From Girardinichthys multiradiatus (Eukaryota; Chordata; Actinopteri; Cyprinodontiformes; Goodeidae), in contig NC_061797.1 in assembly GCF_021462225.1 (NCBI RefSeq), positions 2,287,001-2,351,000 of the forward strand: a stretch of DNA of 64,000 nucleotides, in the 5' to 3' direction. Shown piece by piece: positions 32,324 to 43,989 of this stretch (position 1 is the first letter of the stretch; every line of letters begins with the position of its first letter). The notes beneath the pieces are model-generated. The model did not search any database and was not told the DNA's origin. It worked only from the letters and a program-made list of their open reading frames with translations. Made by a program: the position numbers and the translations under genes.

Positions 32324-33652
32324 AGGTAACCTTTCTGGTTTTGTGGGGCTTGCGCTGCTGGTTTGACGAATAAAGCTGGGATCATTTTGTTTCTTTGCCT
32401 CACAACAAACAAAGTCACAGAAATAACCAAAGGGAGGGAAGCAACCATTGTTTTCTTCTTTTTACCACGACCCAGATGACATCCACTTCTCCTGGAGCCC
32501 ATATGGAAGCTTATCTACTATTGGCCCAATACCTCTGGAGGTGTCTAGATACAAAAGCCCAGTGAGATATCCATCTTCCTTGGCACCTTGTATCTCCATG
32601 AGCAAATCTCCAAGTTCACGTAATTTGGTGTGATCCTTGGCTGCGATCCTTGGAAAACTGTCTAGTCTCTGGAACAGCAACTGTTCAATTATCTCAGGGG
32701 CGGCGGCAAAAGTAGTCACGTAACCTCTCCCATGCCTTGTGCAGAGCCAAATCAGTGTTGTTCACATACACCTTATTTGATCGCCAGACTCTTTTCCTAG
32801 CCATTTGGTCATGAGGTCCAGTTCCTGTGTTGAAGTGAGTTGAGCTTCAGCCACCGCATTGGTAAATGAAGACTGCCAGGCACAGAAATTCTCTGGTTTA
32901 TCATCAAATTGGTACAACCCTGACATAACAAAATCTCGTCGTGCCAAATACTGTGACAGAGGGTCTGGGGGTGTGGCATGCGAACTGGTGGCATATTTTG
33001 GGATGTTTGTGGCTGAGCAGTTAAATACATGTGAGGGTTTTTCCTTTTGACATCGGTCTTCGGCTCGACTTTTGTCAGTTCAGACAGTTTTGGTGCAGTT
33101 GGAGGTGCCAAAACATCTCTTACAGGCTCAGACTTCTTCTCAGTAAATTGGAATTCTGGCGTGTTTGCAGGTGGCTGCCATGTTATGAAGCTGTCTCCTG
33201 ACTCAGCCTGGTCTGGAGATTTAACATGTGTGACTGATACGGGTGTTGAGGAAAGATGATTCTGCACATTTTGGGAGTGAACATATTCACTAGTACGTCG
33301 CAGTTTAAGTCTTTCTTCTGATTCAGATTTTGCATTTCCCAATAGGTCACACCTTTCTGTTACATCTTCTAACACTTGTGCTTCAACAATGGCTGCATCT
33401 GCTTGTCGATTTAATGTTAGCACTTCTAGCTCTGTTTCAATTCTAGCAGTTTCCAGTTGATTTTGAGCCTCTCTTGTTTTCCTTTCTGCTTCTCTAGCAA
33501 CCTTTTCCATTTTTAATTTAGCCACTTGGCTGGCATATGACGCTCTCACCTTAGCAACCTCTGCTGTAGCTCTGGCTCAAGCTGCACTCACCGATGATGC
33601 GGATGTTACGTTGCTTTTGACACTTGACACCGACGACTTGTTGCTTGCCATC
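30896..33652 (-). mobile_element. BEL/Pao-type LTR retrotransposon, gag-protease part
   Basis: The minus strand starts at 33652 with MASNKSSVSSVKSNVTSASS, then an early TGA, a long Glu/Arg-rich coiled-coil (RASYASQVAKLKMEKVAREA ...), gag pieces in shifting frames (33549-32462), zinc knuckles and protease. The reverse transcriptase begins (PLPFKEPRQCLPNSREHVIK) but is cut off at about 30896, so RNase H, integrase and the 3' LTR are missing. The RT truncation point coincides with the edge of the GC-rich repeat block. Confidence 0.85.
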
Positions 33653-35404
33653 TTCAACACTTCAACATCAAGTGACGCCTTTTCACTGTAGTGTTCTGTT
33701 GAAGAGCATAGCAACTCTGGTTAAACACCAAGTTAAACCTTTGCCAATGAAGACAGGAGTCAGAGTAAAGTTGACTTTTTACTCTCTGAACTTCATCTGA
33801 CAAGTGGTGAAAACTGTTGATACAAGAGATACAAAATAGAGAACTTGTCTGTATTTGCGCAAATAAGGCATCATGAAACACCTAAATATGAATTCACATC
33901 TTCGCATGTACTTTGAGCAACAATAATAATCTTAACAAGTACAAAATGACTTCCTGAAATTACAAATTAAACACAACTTTGCTTTGTTTTTATCAATTGC
34001 TGCTATTTATGCTTTTTAACATCTTATTATCAAATATATACACTTACGGCGTTGCCCAATAATGTTCTCAAGTGAAGGGTTGTGAAAGATCTCAGAACAT
34101 TAGCAGCATGTCAGCTCTCTCTCAAAACAACCAGGAAGAGAGCACAAACGAGAAAGTGACACCACAACAGGAAAACCTTCAAAATAAAAACTTCTCAAAC
34201 AATTTACTCCTTTGCCGTTATTTAACTCAAGCATGCACATAAATGAATTTTTCTAAGGCAAACAACAAAGACAAATTACATACGTGCCTTATGGGCAACA
34301 CAAATAGACTGCGACACTCATCTGGCTTTCTCTCCATTACATTTATAAAGTTGTAAACTCCAAGGCCGAATTGCAGTTGTTGTAGTATTGGTGTGTGTTT
34401 TGTTGTTGCATGCAGAGTGATAGCATTAGAAAGTCCATGCAAAATATATTCATGTTAAAAATGTCTGAATTTTAAGGTCTTGTACAATCTGAAATAATTT
34501 CCTAGTAGTCACAATAACTTATTGTGTTACACTGATAATTTGTATTAAAAAAAAACAATGTCACATTACTTCTAAGTTCTAAATTCAAAACGTGTCTCAA
34601 TATAGTGTTCTTATGGTTTGTATTAATCAGACCAGTGTAGGCACAATCCAGTATCTCTTTAGTGTAGACAGACAGGTCAGATGCATCTTCAATCTATAGC
34701 CGTGATGTATAGAAAAAAATGAATAGTTTCTTCAGTTATATTATTACAACTTTAATTTTACCATCTTCAAAATTACAATATTGAATGCATGCAAACTTTA
34801 TAATAGAAATTTAAAATAAATTTTGATCTAAACTTTTTACATCATTTGTTGGTGTTAATGGAAGTGCTTCTAGAACTTATTTGCCGTTACATAACAGTAA
34901 TAAACTATCAAAGCACAAAATGTGAGAAAGGCACTAAGAAAATAAATGAATAACTTTTACAATGGATTAAATTCTTTCACTGAACATACCATTGTTATTA
35001 ATGTTGACAACTCAGTGTCATATACATCACGAGTTTGAAGTTTTCCACAGACGAGATAGTTGCAACACCTCTCCTGCATAAACCGTGGTGCTGGTCCTCC
35101 TTGGGCTACACTCACACCAAATATTTCCCCTGCGACTTGTTAACTCAATAATCACACAGATGATGATAGACTGCTTTTTAATCGTCGCCATTAACAAGAA
35201 CTACCCCCTCACAACCCCTCCATAAGAAGGTCCCTCACTTCCTTTTCCGCCTGCCCATTTTCCCCATACAGACATGCGCAGTTGGTTACATGCAACTTAA
35301 CAATCTCCCGTCTTTCTTTAAAGAACACCATACAGATTAGAACAATCTGTAACAACTTTTCAACTTAACATCATGTTAGGAACATTGAACTAATGTCCTT
35401 TTTG
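33653..35404. other. No gene recognised; possible LTR/UTR remnants
   Basis: AT-rich. The stretch next to the BEL start should contain its 5' UTR and LTR, but I could not fix LTR ends. Near 35150-35290 (minus strand) a purine-rich ggaggggttgtgagggggta run could be a polypurine tract of the neighbouring integrase fragment's element. Confidence 0.45.
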
Positions 35405-36004
35405 TTCTTAGGCTTTCAGTTTTTTGCTTCCTGTTGTTGGGTGTACCAGTGGGAGATCACCCTCTTCAGGATGAACAGAATCACAGGAGGACTCATTGTT
35501 TTCTGCAGCAACAGCTGGTTCATGACTTGTTGATACCATTTCCTCATCTTCCCCATCAAATGTCGCTGCTGGAGTCTTGAAAAAATTTTCATCTGTTTAA
35601 ATCGGGTTTTCTTTTTCCATTTCTTCCCCTTTCTCTTGTGGTTCATTCACTTTTCTTAGCCTAGACTGGTGCACTCTGGCGTAGGTTCCTCCATGCCTGA
35701 CAAATATTACTACACCATCTTGGCCAATGACCACACCTGGACCTTCCCACTCATGACAATCTGTTCTTTTATAATGGAATTTGTCTCCTGTTTCATATTT
35801 GTCATCAGTTTGTCAACTGTTTACGAAGGGCTCTTCGGATCCTTTCAGAGCATTCAGCCTCAGTAAAAGCTTTTCTCATGTCATGTAATGTTGCTGTGTG
35901 CTGACTGACATCTGTTTTTAATGCTGGAGGTCTGTCGGTGAGGACCGATGGCAGATTTGGGTTTTGTCCAAAAAGAAGTTGGTAGGGACTGTAGCCATAT
36001 ATAT
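35405..36004 (-). pseudogene. LTR-retroelement integrase C-terminal fragment
   Basis: The minus strand encodes GYSPYQLLFGQNPNLPSVLT (the G-x-S-P-x-x-L-x-x-G motif after the integrase core), then TATLHDMRKAFTEAECSERI, DGVVIFVRHGGTYARVHQSR and a Glu-rich tail ending at 35416, with frameshifts. The upstream part is cut by the Tc1 end at 36005. I am not sure whether this is Gypsy-like or another LTR class, and it does not obviously belong to the BEL fragment to the left. Confidence 0.7.
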
Positions 36005-36247
36005 ATATAAGCTCATCAACAGTGCCAAGAGTGTGCGGAGCAGTAATCAAAGCAAAAGGTGGCTACTTTGAAGAACCTTGAATATAAGACATATTTTCAG
36101 TTGTTTCACACTTTTCTGTTCAGTATATAATTCCACATGTGTTAATTCATAGATTTGGTGCCTTCAGTGTGAAGCTACAATATTCATAGTCATGAAAATA
36201 AAGAAAACTCTTTGAATGAGAAGGTGTGTCCAAACTTTTGGTCTGCA

Positions 36248-36250
<3 letters not shown>
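36005..36250 (+). mobile_element. Tc1 family C, terminal fragment
   Basis: Matches the last ~245 bp of the full element at 7612-9225 (aagctcatcaacag ... ttggtctgcactg), including the terminal inverted repeat. The rest of the element is absent. It interrupts the integrase fragment at 35405-36004. Confidence 0.93.

Positions 36251-36290
<40 letters not shown>
36251..36290. repeat. (TA)n microsatellite
   Basis: About 20 TA units directly beside the Tc1 end, as at 6290-6339. Confidence 0.95.
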
Positions 36291-36292
<2 letters not shown>

Positions 36293-36660
36293 AACATACT
36301 TGAACAGCTGTTTATCAAGAAGATCGTTGAGAGAGTGTTTTGGTATTTTTCCCCTCTCACTGTCACCCTCAAACAGTCTCTTCTCAATCCCTGCAACCAT
36401 AGCTATAGCCCAAATCAAATGAAAACAAAATAAAAGTCACTTTATAGACACAACAGGACCAACTAATTTTTAAGGTATTTCCATTTATCAAAGGAAAGGA
36501 AAGTAGGTTTTAGGAGAAATACAAGATTTGACAGCACATTGTTTCAGTTTTTCACATCATATTTTGTCACAATTCGGTTCATGTTACTGTACACACTATT
36601 CGACTAAACAAAAAGACTGAGCTCCAGTGTCCACACCTAATTCTGGCATACTGGACATTT
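36291..36660. other. No gene recognised
   Basis: A minus-strand open stretch (IWAIAMVAGIEKRLFEGDSE..., 36418-36300) has a protein-like composition but I cannot place it in a family. Confidence 0.4.
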
Positions 36661-36899
36661 GATTAAATCCTTCTAAACAGGAAGAGTGGTTTAAAAAAAA
36701 GAAAAATATACAATTGTAATTTTAAGGAACTATGCACTGAAAAAAACTTAAATTACATAATATAAAATGCGGTAAGAGGAATGCAGACACAAAGCAGTAT
36801 CAAATTAGTAGGATATGAAACATTTAAAGGGGAGTTTTAGGTATCAACATTTTCTTTTAATGTCTAGCTGTTGGGTGTGAAAACTTGTATCTTGTGTTT

Positions 36900-37195
36900 A
36901 TCATTCATAAGACTTTGTACATTCTGTACTGAGCTGCACACATGAACTCAGCATGTGAGCCTGAAGGCCAGGCTGAATCGCACCCCTGTTTCTTGTTTGT
37001 TGTTTCTACTTCCACTTTGAAAACACACACACATACACACACACACACACACACACCCGAACTGTCAGCATATAAATAAAGAAGGAGGGCGTCAACACTT
37101 TGTAGTTGCACTGCAGAGTGTTGCTACCTCTTACTGCAGGAGGATAACAGAGACTCTGTGTCATTCCTTTGAGTTGTCTAAATAATACCTAACAT
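36900..37195 (+). repeat. Endogenous retrovirus 5' LTR, 3' portion
   Basis: Contains a (CA)n run (37022-37056), a TATA-like element with catataaataaagaagg at 37069-37085, and ends ...cctaaca at about 37194, just before a primer-binding site. The left LTR boundary was not determined. Confidence 0.6.
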
Positions 37196-37200
37196 TTAAT

Positions 37201-37218
37201 TGGTCCTTCGAGCCGGAT
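37201..37218 (+). other. Retroviral primer-binding site (tRNA-Tyr type)
   Basis: tggtccttcgagccggat is complementary over all 18 bases to the 3' end (including CCA) of vertebrate cytosolic tRNA-Tyr as I remember it. It lies 6 bases after the presumed LTR end (CA), the normal spacing. Confidence 0.85.
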
Positions 37219-37441
37219 ATTTTTTAGACTAACCTAATCTTGTTTTTTTTGCAGTGACTGAAGGACCCCGGGGACCGCCGACGCCGAGGAAGCGCTACCG
37301 CGCAGCCGCGCCTAGGCTTGGTGGCTGAAAGCCCCGGTGTATAAATTCACATCAGGCCGGTGGGTTAACTGCTTCGCTCGACGCTGGGTGACTCTGGGGG
37401 TCCGGAGAGTCACCTAGAAGTCAGCTCAGAGGTGAGACGTT

Positions 37442-37810
37442 TTGTTTAATATTAAAGAAAGTTGGAAGTCGCTGGTAGTTTCTAGCCTAAAAGAAAACAG
37501 CAATTGGAAAGGTATTATCCCGCCAGAAAGGGATAGAGATAATAAAGTATATAACTGCTTGTGTGACACAGGACCATGCAGAACCGTGTTAACCGGGGTC
37601 CTTCCCAAAGTAAAATACTCTGACACAGCAGTACACGTCAGATCAGCAGCCGGCACATCAGAGGTCCATTACTTAGACAGCCAATATGTATTCGGTTCTG
37701 TCCACCATTTTGCCAAGGTATGGCAGAACAGAGGTTTTAAAACATCATCAGGGACAGAACTAACTAATTTCAACCTATTAAAGAGAAAATGTCAGATCTG
37801 TTATTTATAG
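37442..37810 (+). pseudogene. Endogenous retrovirus protease region
   Basis: An open frame containing YNCLCDTGPCRTVL, i.e. the D-T-G active-site triad of a retroviral aspartic protease, followed by typical beta-strand text (SAAGTSEVHYLD). It follows a GC-rich leader (37219-37440), and no gag domain is seen in between, implying a large deletion. It is an old remnant. Confidence 0.7.
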
Positions 37811-37899
37811 ATGTGCTGAAAGACTCACACTGACAGCAGCTACAGAAGTTAAAACTTGGCTTAACAGAGGACCTGTTAAACAGAATAATACTTATAATT

Positions 37900-38885
37900 T
37901 AGAAGGAAAACCAATACTACCAAAAATGTATACAAAACAGCTGCCATAGTGACCCATGGAAAAAACCCATGTGTCAAGAAGGGGAAATATGGAACATCTA
38001 GTAAATCATCAATTCTATACTATACATTTTTCTAACTATGCAAAAAAAAAAAAAAAAACTTCTGTAGGTCATGCATAATCTGCTGTGAACACAATCCACA
38101 AGGGAATATGAGACCAAAAAGAGGCCAGTTCCCAGCAGCAGCACATCCCTTTCATACCATATATATGGATTTCATAGAGCTATTATGGTCAGAGGGAAAG
38201 AAATATTGCTTAGTGGTCATAGATGCTTTCTCAAAATGGGTTGAAACATACCCTGCCAAGCATTGTGATGCACTTACAGTAGCCAAAAGCCTAGTGACAC
38301 ATTTCTTCCCCATGTATGGTATCCCACAGATTATAAGGTCAGATAATTTAACTCATTTTGTAAATAGTGTAATAGAACTTTGTTCTAAAGCATTAGGGTT
38401 TCAGTAAAAAATAGATTAAGGAAAATAATGGAAGAAACATGGAGACCATGGCTTGCGTGTCTTTCTCTAGTTAAACTATGGATGAGAATAACTCCAAATC
38501 AACCTGGTCTCACTCCTTTTGAAATAGTGCATGGGAGATCCTTTCCACTACCATAAGAAATGAATGACATTGAAAAATGCTCAGCATGAAACCACATTAG
38601 CTGAATGGATGAATAAAATGTTACAAACAAAAGAAACACGGTTGTCCAGTAGTCTGCCACGAAACTCTGCTCCTACTCCACAGAACAACCTGAGGCCTGG
38701 AGACCTGGTCCTGATTAAGACACTCCACAGAAAGGACTGGAACACCCCCTGCTGGGAAGGGCCATACTGAGTTCTCCTGACCACACCAACAGCTCTAAAA
38801 ATCGCAGAGAGACCATCCTGGATTCACAAGAGCCATTGTAAACCTGTTCTACCTTTACAGGAGCCAACTCAACCAACGGGGTAGC
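37900..38885 (+). pseudogene. Endogenous retrovirus integrase (RT deleted)
   Basis: A degenerate HHCC zinc-binding region (around 37950-38110, interrupted by an A(17) run) is followed by the core at 38108-38407, with IYMDFIELLW (first Asp) and IPQIIRSDN (second Asp). The C-terminal domain at about 38420-38880 includes the NNLRPGDLVLIKTLHRKDWN segment. Stops and frameshifts occur at 38405, 38550 and 38768. The type resembles gamma/epsilon-like fish retroviruses. Reverse transcriptase and RNase H are missing between protease and integrase. Confidence 0.82.
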
Positions 38886-38977
38886 AGAGGAAGTCCGGTT
38901 ACAAAGGGGCTGGTGACCCATAGGGCCCCGCATCTCAACCCCGGTGAAGAAAACAGCTGACCTGCGCCCATTTATCA

Positions 38978-39054
38978 TGGCTCCCTGTAAGGTATGGATA
39001 ACACTTGGAGTGATCCCCGCACTAACATTGGGCTTCTTCCTTTGTCACTATTAC
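38978..39054 (+). pseudogene. Endogenous retrovirus env start (signal peptide), truncated
   Basis: A short open frame downstream of the integrase begins with a Met and a hydrophobic stretch of about 20 residues, as expected for an envelope signal peptide. After about 22 codons the sequence changes to the 3' end of a Gypsy element in the opposite orientation. Confidence 0.5.
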
Positions 39055-39181
39055 GAATCAGAAAAGGCGGACCCAAGATTCAGCCAGACACAGTACTGAA
39101 AATTTTAAAGGTTTATTGAGCCACAGGAAAACGTCACTCAGGTAAAACTCCACACAGCCTCCGGGAATCACTGGTGCAGAA

Positions 39182-41473
39182 TAGAGGGTGACACGGGAGT
39201 GGATTTTCTCTCCTGTCCCATCCCGCTCCCACAGAAAAATGTCTTGTCCCATCCCAATCCCAGGCCAGCATAACGAAAAAAATCCTGTCCCGTCCCACTC
39301 CTGGTAAATTGACTCCCACTCCCATCCCGCTCCCATTCAGAACGACTCCCACTCCTGTGCCACTCCCATTTTTGTTTTCTTCATTTAGTCTTTTGGCAAT
39401 TTCTTTGAAGGACCAGTTAGGTCCCTGTTTTTAGCTGTAGTAAAGGCCAGTTAAAGTAAAAAGAATAATAATGAAGAAATAATAAAATATTAAACAAGGA
39501 AACAGACCATGCCTATCTTAGTTGAATAAACAAAATGTACATAGTTGTATTTTTCTTATTTATTAAGTGATGACTGTTTCCTTTGAACCATGACATCACT
39601 TTTATGTTTCAAGTTGCTGAAACGAAAGAAAAATGCACCTAGTAAGAGAACTGTACTTGTTGAACAAAAGGGCAAAAAGGAATTACCTTCACAATTTAGA
39701 AACTGTACCTCAATGGTTCACAGCCCTGGTCCTCAGGGACCCCTTCCCTGCAAGTTTTAGATGTGTGTCTGCTCCAGAACACCTGATTCAAATTCTGACA
39801 TGACCTCCTATACAGGCATCAAGAATGGAGGGTCAAACTGGACAAAATTAATACAATAAAATTATCATTAAATAAATAAATGTTGTGAATGTCCCATAAG
39901 TGAAGTAAATGTAACATGAAAGAAATGTAACATTAAATGTGCCATTAAATTAAAGGTTCCATTTATTTATTTAATACATCATTAGAAACAATAAATGTAC
40001 CATTATATCATTAAATTGACTATTATGCAATTAAATGTGCCACTGAATAATTAAGTATAATTTTAAAGACGACATGACATAATTAGTGGTACACTTAATA
40101 TTTAATGATGTATTAAATAAATTGTACATTTAATGGTACATTAAATTTTTTTCTATTTCACAACATATTTATTTAATATCTTCCCTTGATGAAGCCTTTC
40201 AACGAGGTCCGCGAGGGACATGGGGAATTTTTTCTTTTTTGCGTTCTCACGCAATAGTCTTTGCGTTATTTCGCAATACTTTGTGGGATAGTTTCCAAAC
40301 CAGATAACTGCAAAAATGAAACATACACTACACCCGTTTTGAGATTTATTGAGTTTTATTTTGAAATCAGCATTAAATAAAATGATCTTCAATCAGACTA
40401 AAAGACAGTTTTTATCCACAAGCTGTCAAAAACTACTGAACTCTGGAACATAAAACTGCACGAAACCACATCTGTGACATTTTGTTTGCTTATTACTGCT
40501 GCATGATGTGTACTTTTGTTTTGTACGCCATTAGTGTTTTTGTTTTTATCGTGATTTGAACGGTTCTTCTTATCCTAAGCATTTTATCGCATTGTTGACT
40601 GCGTGTTAACCTGCATATGACAAATAAACCATATCAATGACATATCAGTGTTTGTTTTATGAGCAGTTTATCATCTGTGCTGTTGCTCCAAAATGCTGAA
40701 CACAAAAGTAGTGCGTGGAGACGCAGAAGACATAAATTTCCCCATGTCCCCTCACGGGCTTCCGTACCTTACCTCTTAAATCTTTAGTGCACATGCAGCA
40801 ATTTTGTTGGTCAGATGAGACTTGACACATGATGGTACTTTTCATTTGATGAATGAAGAGATGCAGGGCTGATTTAATCCAGAATCTGCCAAACAAGTGT
40901 CCCATAATCACTGGTGAACTTGATTACGACTAAACACGTTTTACAAGCAGCAGACTGCGTGTTAAAACCGCTGCATTCAACTCTCCTGAAGGTCGGTAAT
41001 ATTTGCGACTTTCCTGTTAGCTCTATGAGTTTAATAGATAAGTCCTTACTTCTGACTTTATGTTACAAATCCAATTTTACCACGTCCAGTTCTTCACCTG
41101 CGTTTGTTCCCTCCATCCTGAACGCAGGTGGAAAACATCGAGCAGAAGCACTGTTGGCTTGTGGGTCGTGTAGTTCGTTTGACTCACATTATAGTATAGG
41201 CTTCTTGGAAAAAAAACTACACAATGGCGGCGTCGATCCAAGTTTTTTTTTCTTAAAGTTTATAACAAAGTCTCAGTTTTACATTTCCAAAGACAATTGA
41301 TCCTAGTTTATTTTCCCTCCTATTGGTTAGCTCCCGCTCCTGTCTGCTCCCGTTCATTTTTTAATCCTGTACCGTCCCAATCACGGGATCTTTACTGGTG
41401 CTGTCTCCCGTCCCGCGGGTTTCCCGTGGGAATCCCGTGACCTGTGGGACTCCCGAAAAAATGTCAGCCTCTA
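39182..41473. mobile_element. Non-autonomous hAT element with 8-bp target duplication
   Basis: Bordered by exact 8-bp direct repeats gtgcagaa (39174-39181 and 41474-41481). Termini are TAGAGGGTGACA and, inverted, TAGAGGCTGACA. Subterminal regions are filled with cactcccatcccgctcccat-type and cgggaatcccgtgacc-type repeats. I see no transposase. The interior holds an AATAAA-rich segment with attaaatgtgccattaaat repeats (39870-40150) and a fragment of a common fish repeat (ggtcctcagggacccc, 39725-39800). Confidence 0.92.
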
Positions 41474-41869
41474 GTGCAGAAAGAGGGATTAGTGACTTGT
41501 ACTTTCTCCAGATATTGCAGGGATCAGAAAAGTCACTAACCTGCTTTTGTCTTGAGTAGAACTTGAATCCCAGAGGGGACACCTCAGTGGGTGGCAGGCA
41601 GGGATCTCCACAGCACAGGTAAGATGTGACTCCAGGCTGAATAATCTAAGGGCAAGGCTGGCTCAATAATCCGAGGACAGAAACAGGGTCAATGATCGGA
41701 ACAAGAGACGTCAGGCAAGGGGCAGGCAGAGGCATAAACCAAATGCAGGAAACAGGGTCAAAACCAAAATCCAAACAGTCCGACAGGGAGCAGGCAGAGG
41801 GGCAAAAATCCGAAAGGCAAGGCAAGGTCAAGAACAATGATCACACAGGAAGGAACGCTGGATATCTAC

Positions 41870-42660
41870 TCACACGAATGGCCCAAGTCGGGGCTCCACG
41901 AAGGGCTTGACCTGAGAAACGTGGAACGTGGGGTGAATCCTCATGGAGTTGGGTAATCTCAGCCGTACAGCGACAGGGTTGATGATCATGGAGATTGGGA
42001 AATGTCCAACAAATCGGGGTGCCAATTTCCGGGATTCTACCCTTAATGGGAGGTCCTTGGCGGAGAGCCAAACTTTCTGCCCCACCTGGTACTTAGGGGC
42101 AGGGGTCCGTCTCCGGTTGGCAGTTCTTGACTGAACCAGTAACATTCTGATCATCGACCTCCTAGCCTTTCTCCATATTCTTTGGCATCTTAGGGCAGCC
42201 GCTTGGGTGGACGGAACATTAGCCTCTCTCTCCTGAACCGAAAACATGGGTGGCTGGAAACCAAACACAACATGAAAAGGGGACAAACCAGTGGCACTTG
42301 ATTGCATAGAGTTCATGGCGTATTCAACCCAGGGCAAATTTTGTGACCACTTGGTCGGATCTAACTCACATAAAATACGAAGTTTGGTTTCTACTTCTTG
42401 GTTGGCTCTCGGTTTGGCCATCAGACTGAGGATGAAACACTGAAGAGAGACTAACAGAAATTCCCAACAAAAAACAAAACTCCTTCCAAAAACGTGACAC
42501 AAACTGGTGTCCTCTATCGGAAACAATGTCATTAGGAATTCCATGGAGCCTAAAAACTTCTTTGGTCAATATCTCACCCATCTCCTTAGCAGATGGAAGT
42601 TTCTCCAGGGGCACCAGATGAACAATCTTTGAAAATCTGTCAATTATGGTTAGTAGTACA
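41870..42660 (-). pseudogene. Gypsy integrase
   Basis: Core remnants in two frames: [20 protein letters not shown] (42660-42590), [18 protein letters not shown] (second catalytic Asp) and [11 protein letters not shown] (catalytic Glu), then [40 protein letters not shown] and the C-terminal chromodomain-adjacent [20 protein letters not shown]. The zinc-binding domain and the first Asp are missing because of the deletion that also removed RNase H. Confidence 0.92.
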
Positions 42661-42679
42661 GAGTGACCATTTGAAACCG

Positions 42680-43489
42680 TTAAACCTTCACTTTGGAGGG
42701 GTCGACAAGCACTTTATCTGGGGAAAGGATGAAGCCTAAAAAGGAAGTGGTAGTTATGTGAAACTGACATTTTTCTGCCTTGATGAACAACTGGTTTTGG
42801 AGAAGACGCAGGAGAACAGCTCTCACATGTTTTCTGTGGGTCTCCAGATCTTGAGAAAAAATCAGCATGACATCAAGATAAACAAATACAAATTGACCCA
42901 CCATGTCTCTTAGAACGTCATTGACCAATGACTGAAAAACTGCAGGAGCGTTAGTAAGTCCAAATGGCATGACCTTGTATTCATAATGACCCGTAGGCGT
43001 GTTGAAAGCCGTTTTCCACTCATCTCCTTCTCTGATTTGGACCAGATGATATGCATTCCTTAGATCCAGCTTAGAAAAAATCTTGGCTCCCTGGATCTGA
43101 TCAAAAGCTGTGTTCATGAGTGGTAAGGGGTATCTATTTTTAACTGTTATCTCATTAAGGCCTCTATAATCAATGCATGGTCTCAACGAACCATCCTTCT
43201 TCCCAACAAAAAAGAAACCAGCACCTGCAGGAGAGGAAGAAGGTTGAATGTGCCCTGCCTTTAATGCCTCATCAACATAATTCTTCATGGCCCTGTGCTC
43301 TGGACCAAACAATGAATAGGTTCTGCCTTTAGGAGGTGATGTGCCAGGAAGCAAATCAATAGCACAATCATACGGTCTGTGGGGTGGCAGAGCTGTGGCC
43401 TTGATTTTATTAAATACTTCCTTTAAATCATGGTATTCTTGCGGTACCTTGGATAAATCCGGATAGGTCTTCTCAACCTCACTTTCCAC
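42680..43489 (-). pseudogene. Gypsy reverse transcriptase
   Basis: An open frame of about 269 codons with [60 protein letters not shown] (first catalytic Asp) and [20 protein letters not shown]. The active-site YLDD of the family reads YLDVMLIFS, so the second Asp is replaced by Val. The frame ends LVDPSKVKV, and the next recognisable text is inside the integrase, so RNase H is gone. Despite the point mutation the frame itself is open. Confidence 0.94.
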
Positions 43490-43989
43490 ACTAACCTCCG
43501 TAGCACAGACAAAAGGCAGTCAGCTGAACATGACTCAGACCAACCCAGAACATCTTTTTTCTTCCAGTCAATGTGAGGGTTGTGTTTCTGCAACCAGGAG
43601 GCCCCTAGGACTACACGAAGTTCAGGTGAATTAATGATCATGAAAGTTACTTTTTGTTGATTACCTCCAATTGTAAAGGTAATCTCCTCCGTCCTGAGGT
43701 GTGAATTGTTCATGCTGCGACCATCCAAAGCTAGCACGTTTCTTGTGTCAGCTGACGGAATACATTTTATGCCGTTCTTATTTGCGAATGTTTCGTCCAT
43801 GAATTCAGTGTCTGCTCCTGAATCAAAAAACACGGCCCCCTGGAGAGACATGGAAGAGGTTTGAAAACGAGCAGAAAACAAGAAAGAGGAGGCAGTTAGT
43901 TGACTTTGGCTCAGTAGAGACCTCCCTTCCTCTGTTGAGCCTGTCCTTTTAATGGACACCTGAGTGCTAAATGTCCCTTCTCTCCACAA
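43423..43989 (-). pseudogene. Gypsy protease and linker
   Basis: Contains GAVFFDSGADTEFMDETFAN, the D-S-G aspartic protease active site, and ELRVVLGASWLQKHNPHIDW, the conserved distal protease segment (W-L-x-x-x-N-P-x-I-D-W). It overlaps the RT and gag segments in different frames, so frameshifts separate them. Confidence 0.9.

Noticed and set aside
39182..41473. Several 60-130-codon frames inside the hAT element (e.g. 40914-41300)
   Set aside because: No transposase motif (no hAT catalytic or dimerisation text); composition typical of non-coding repeat.
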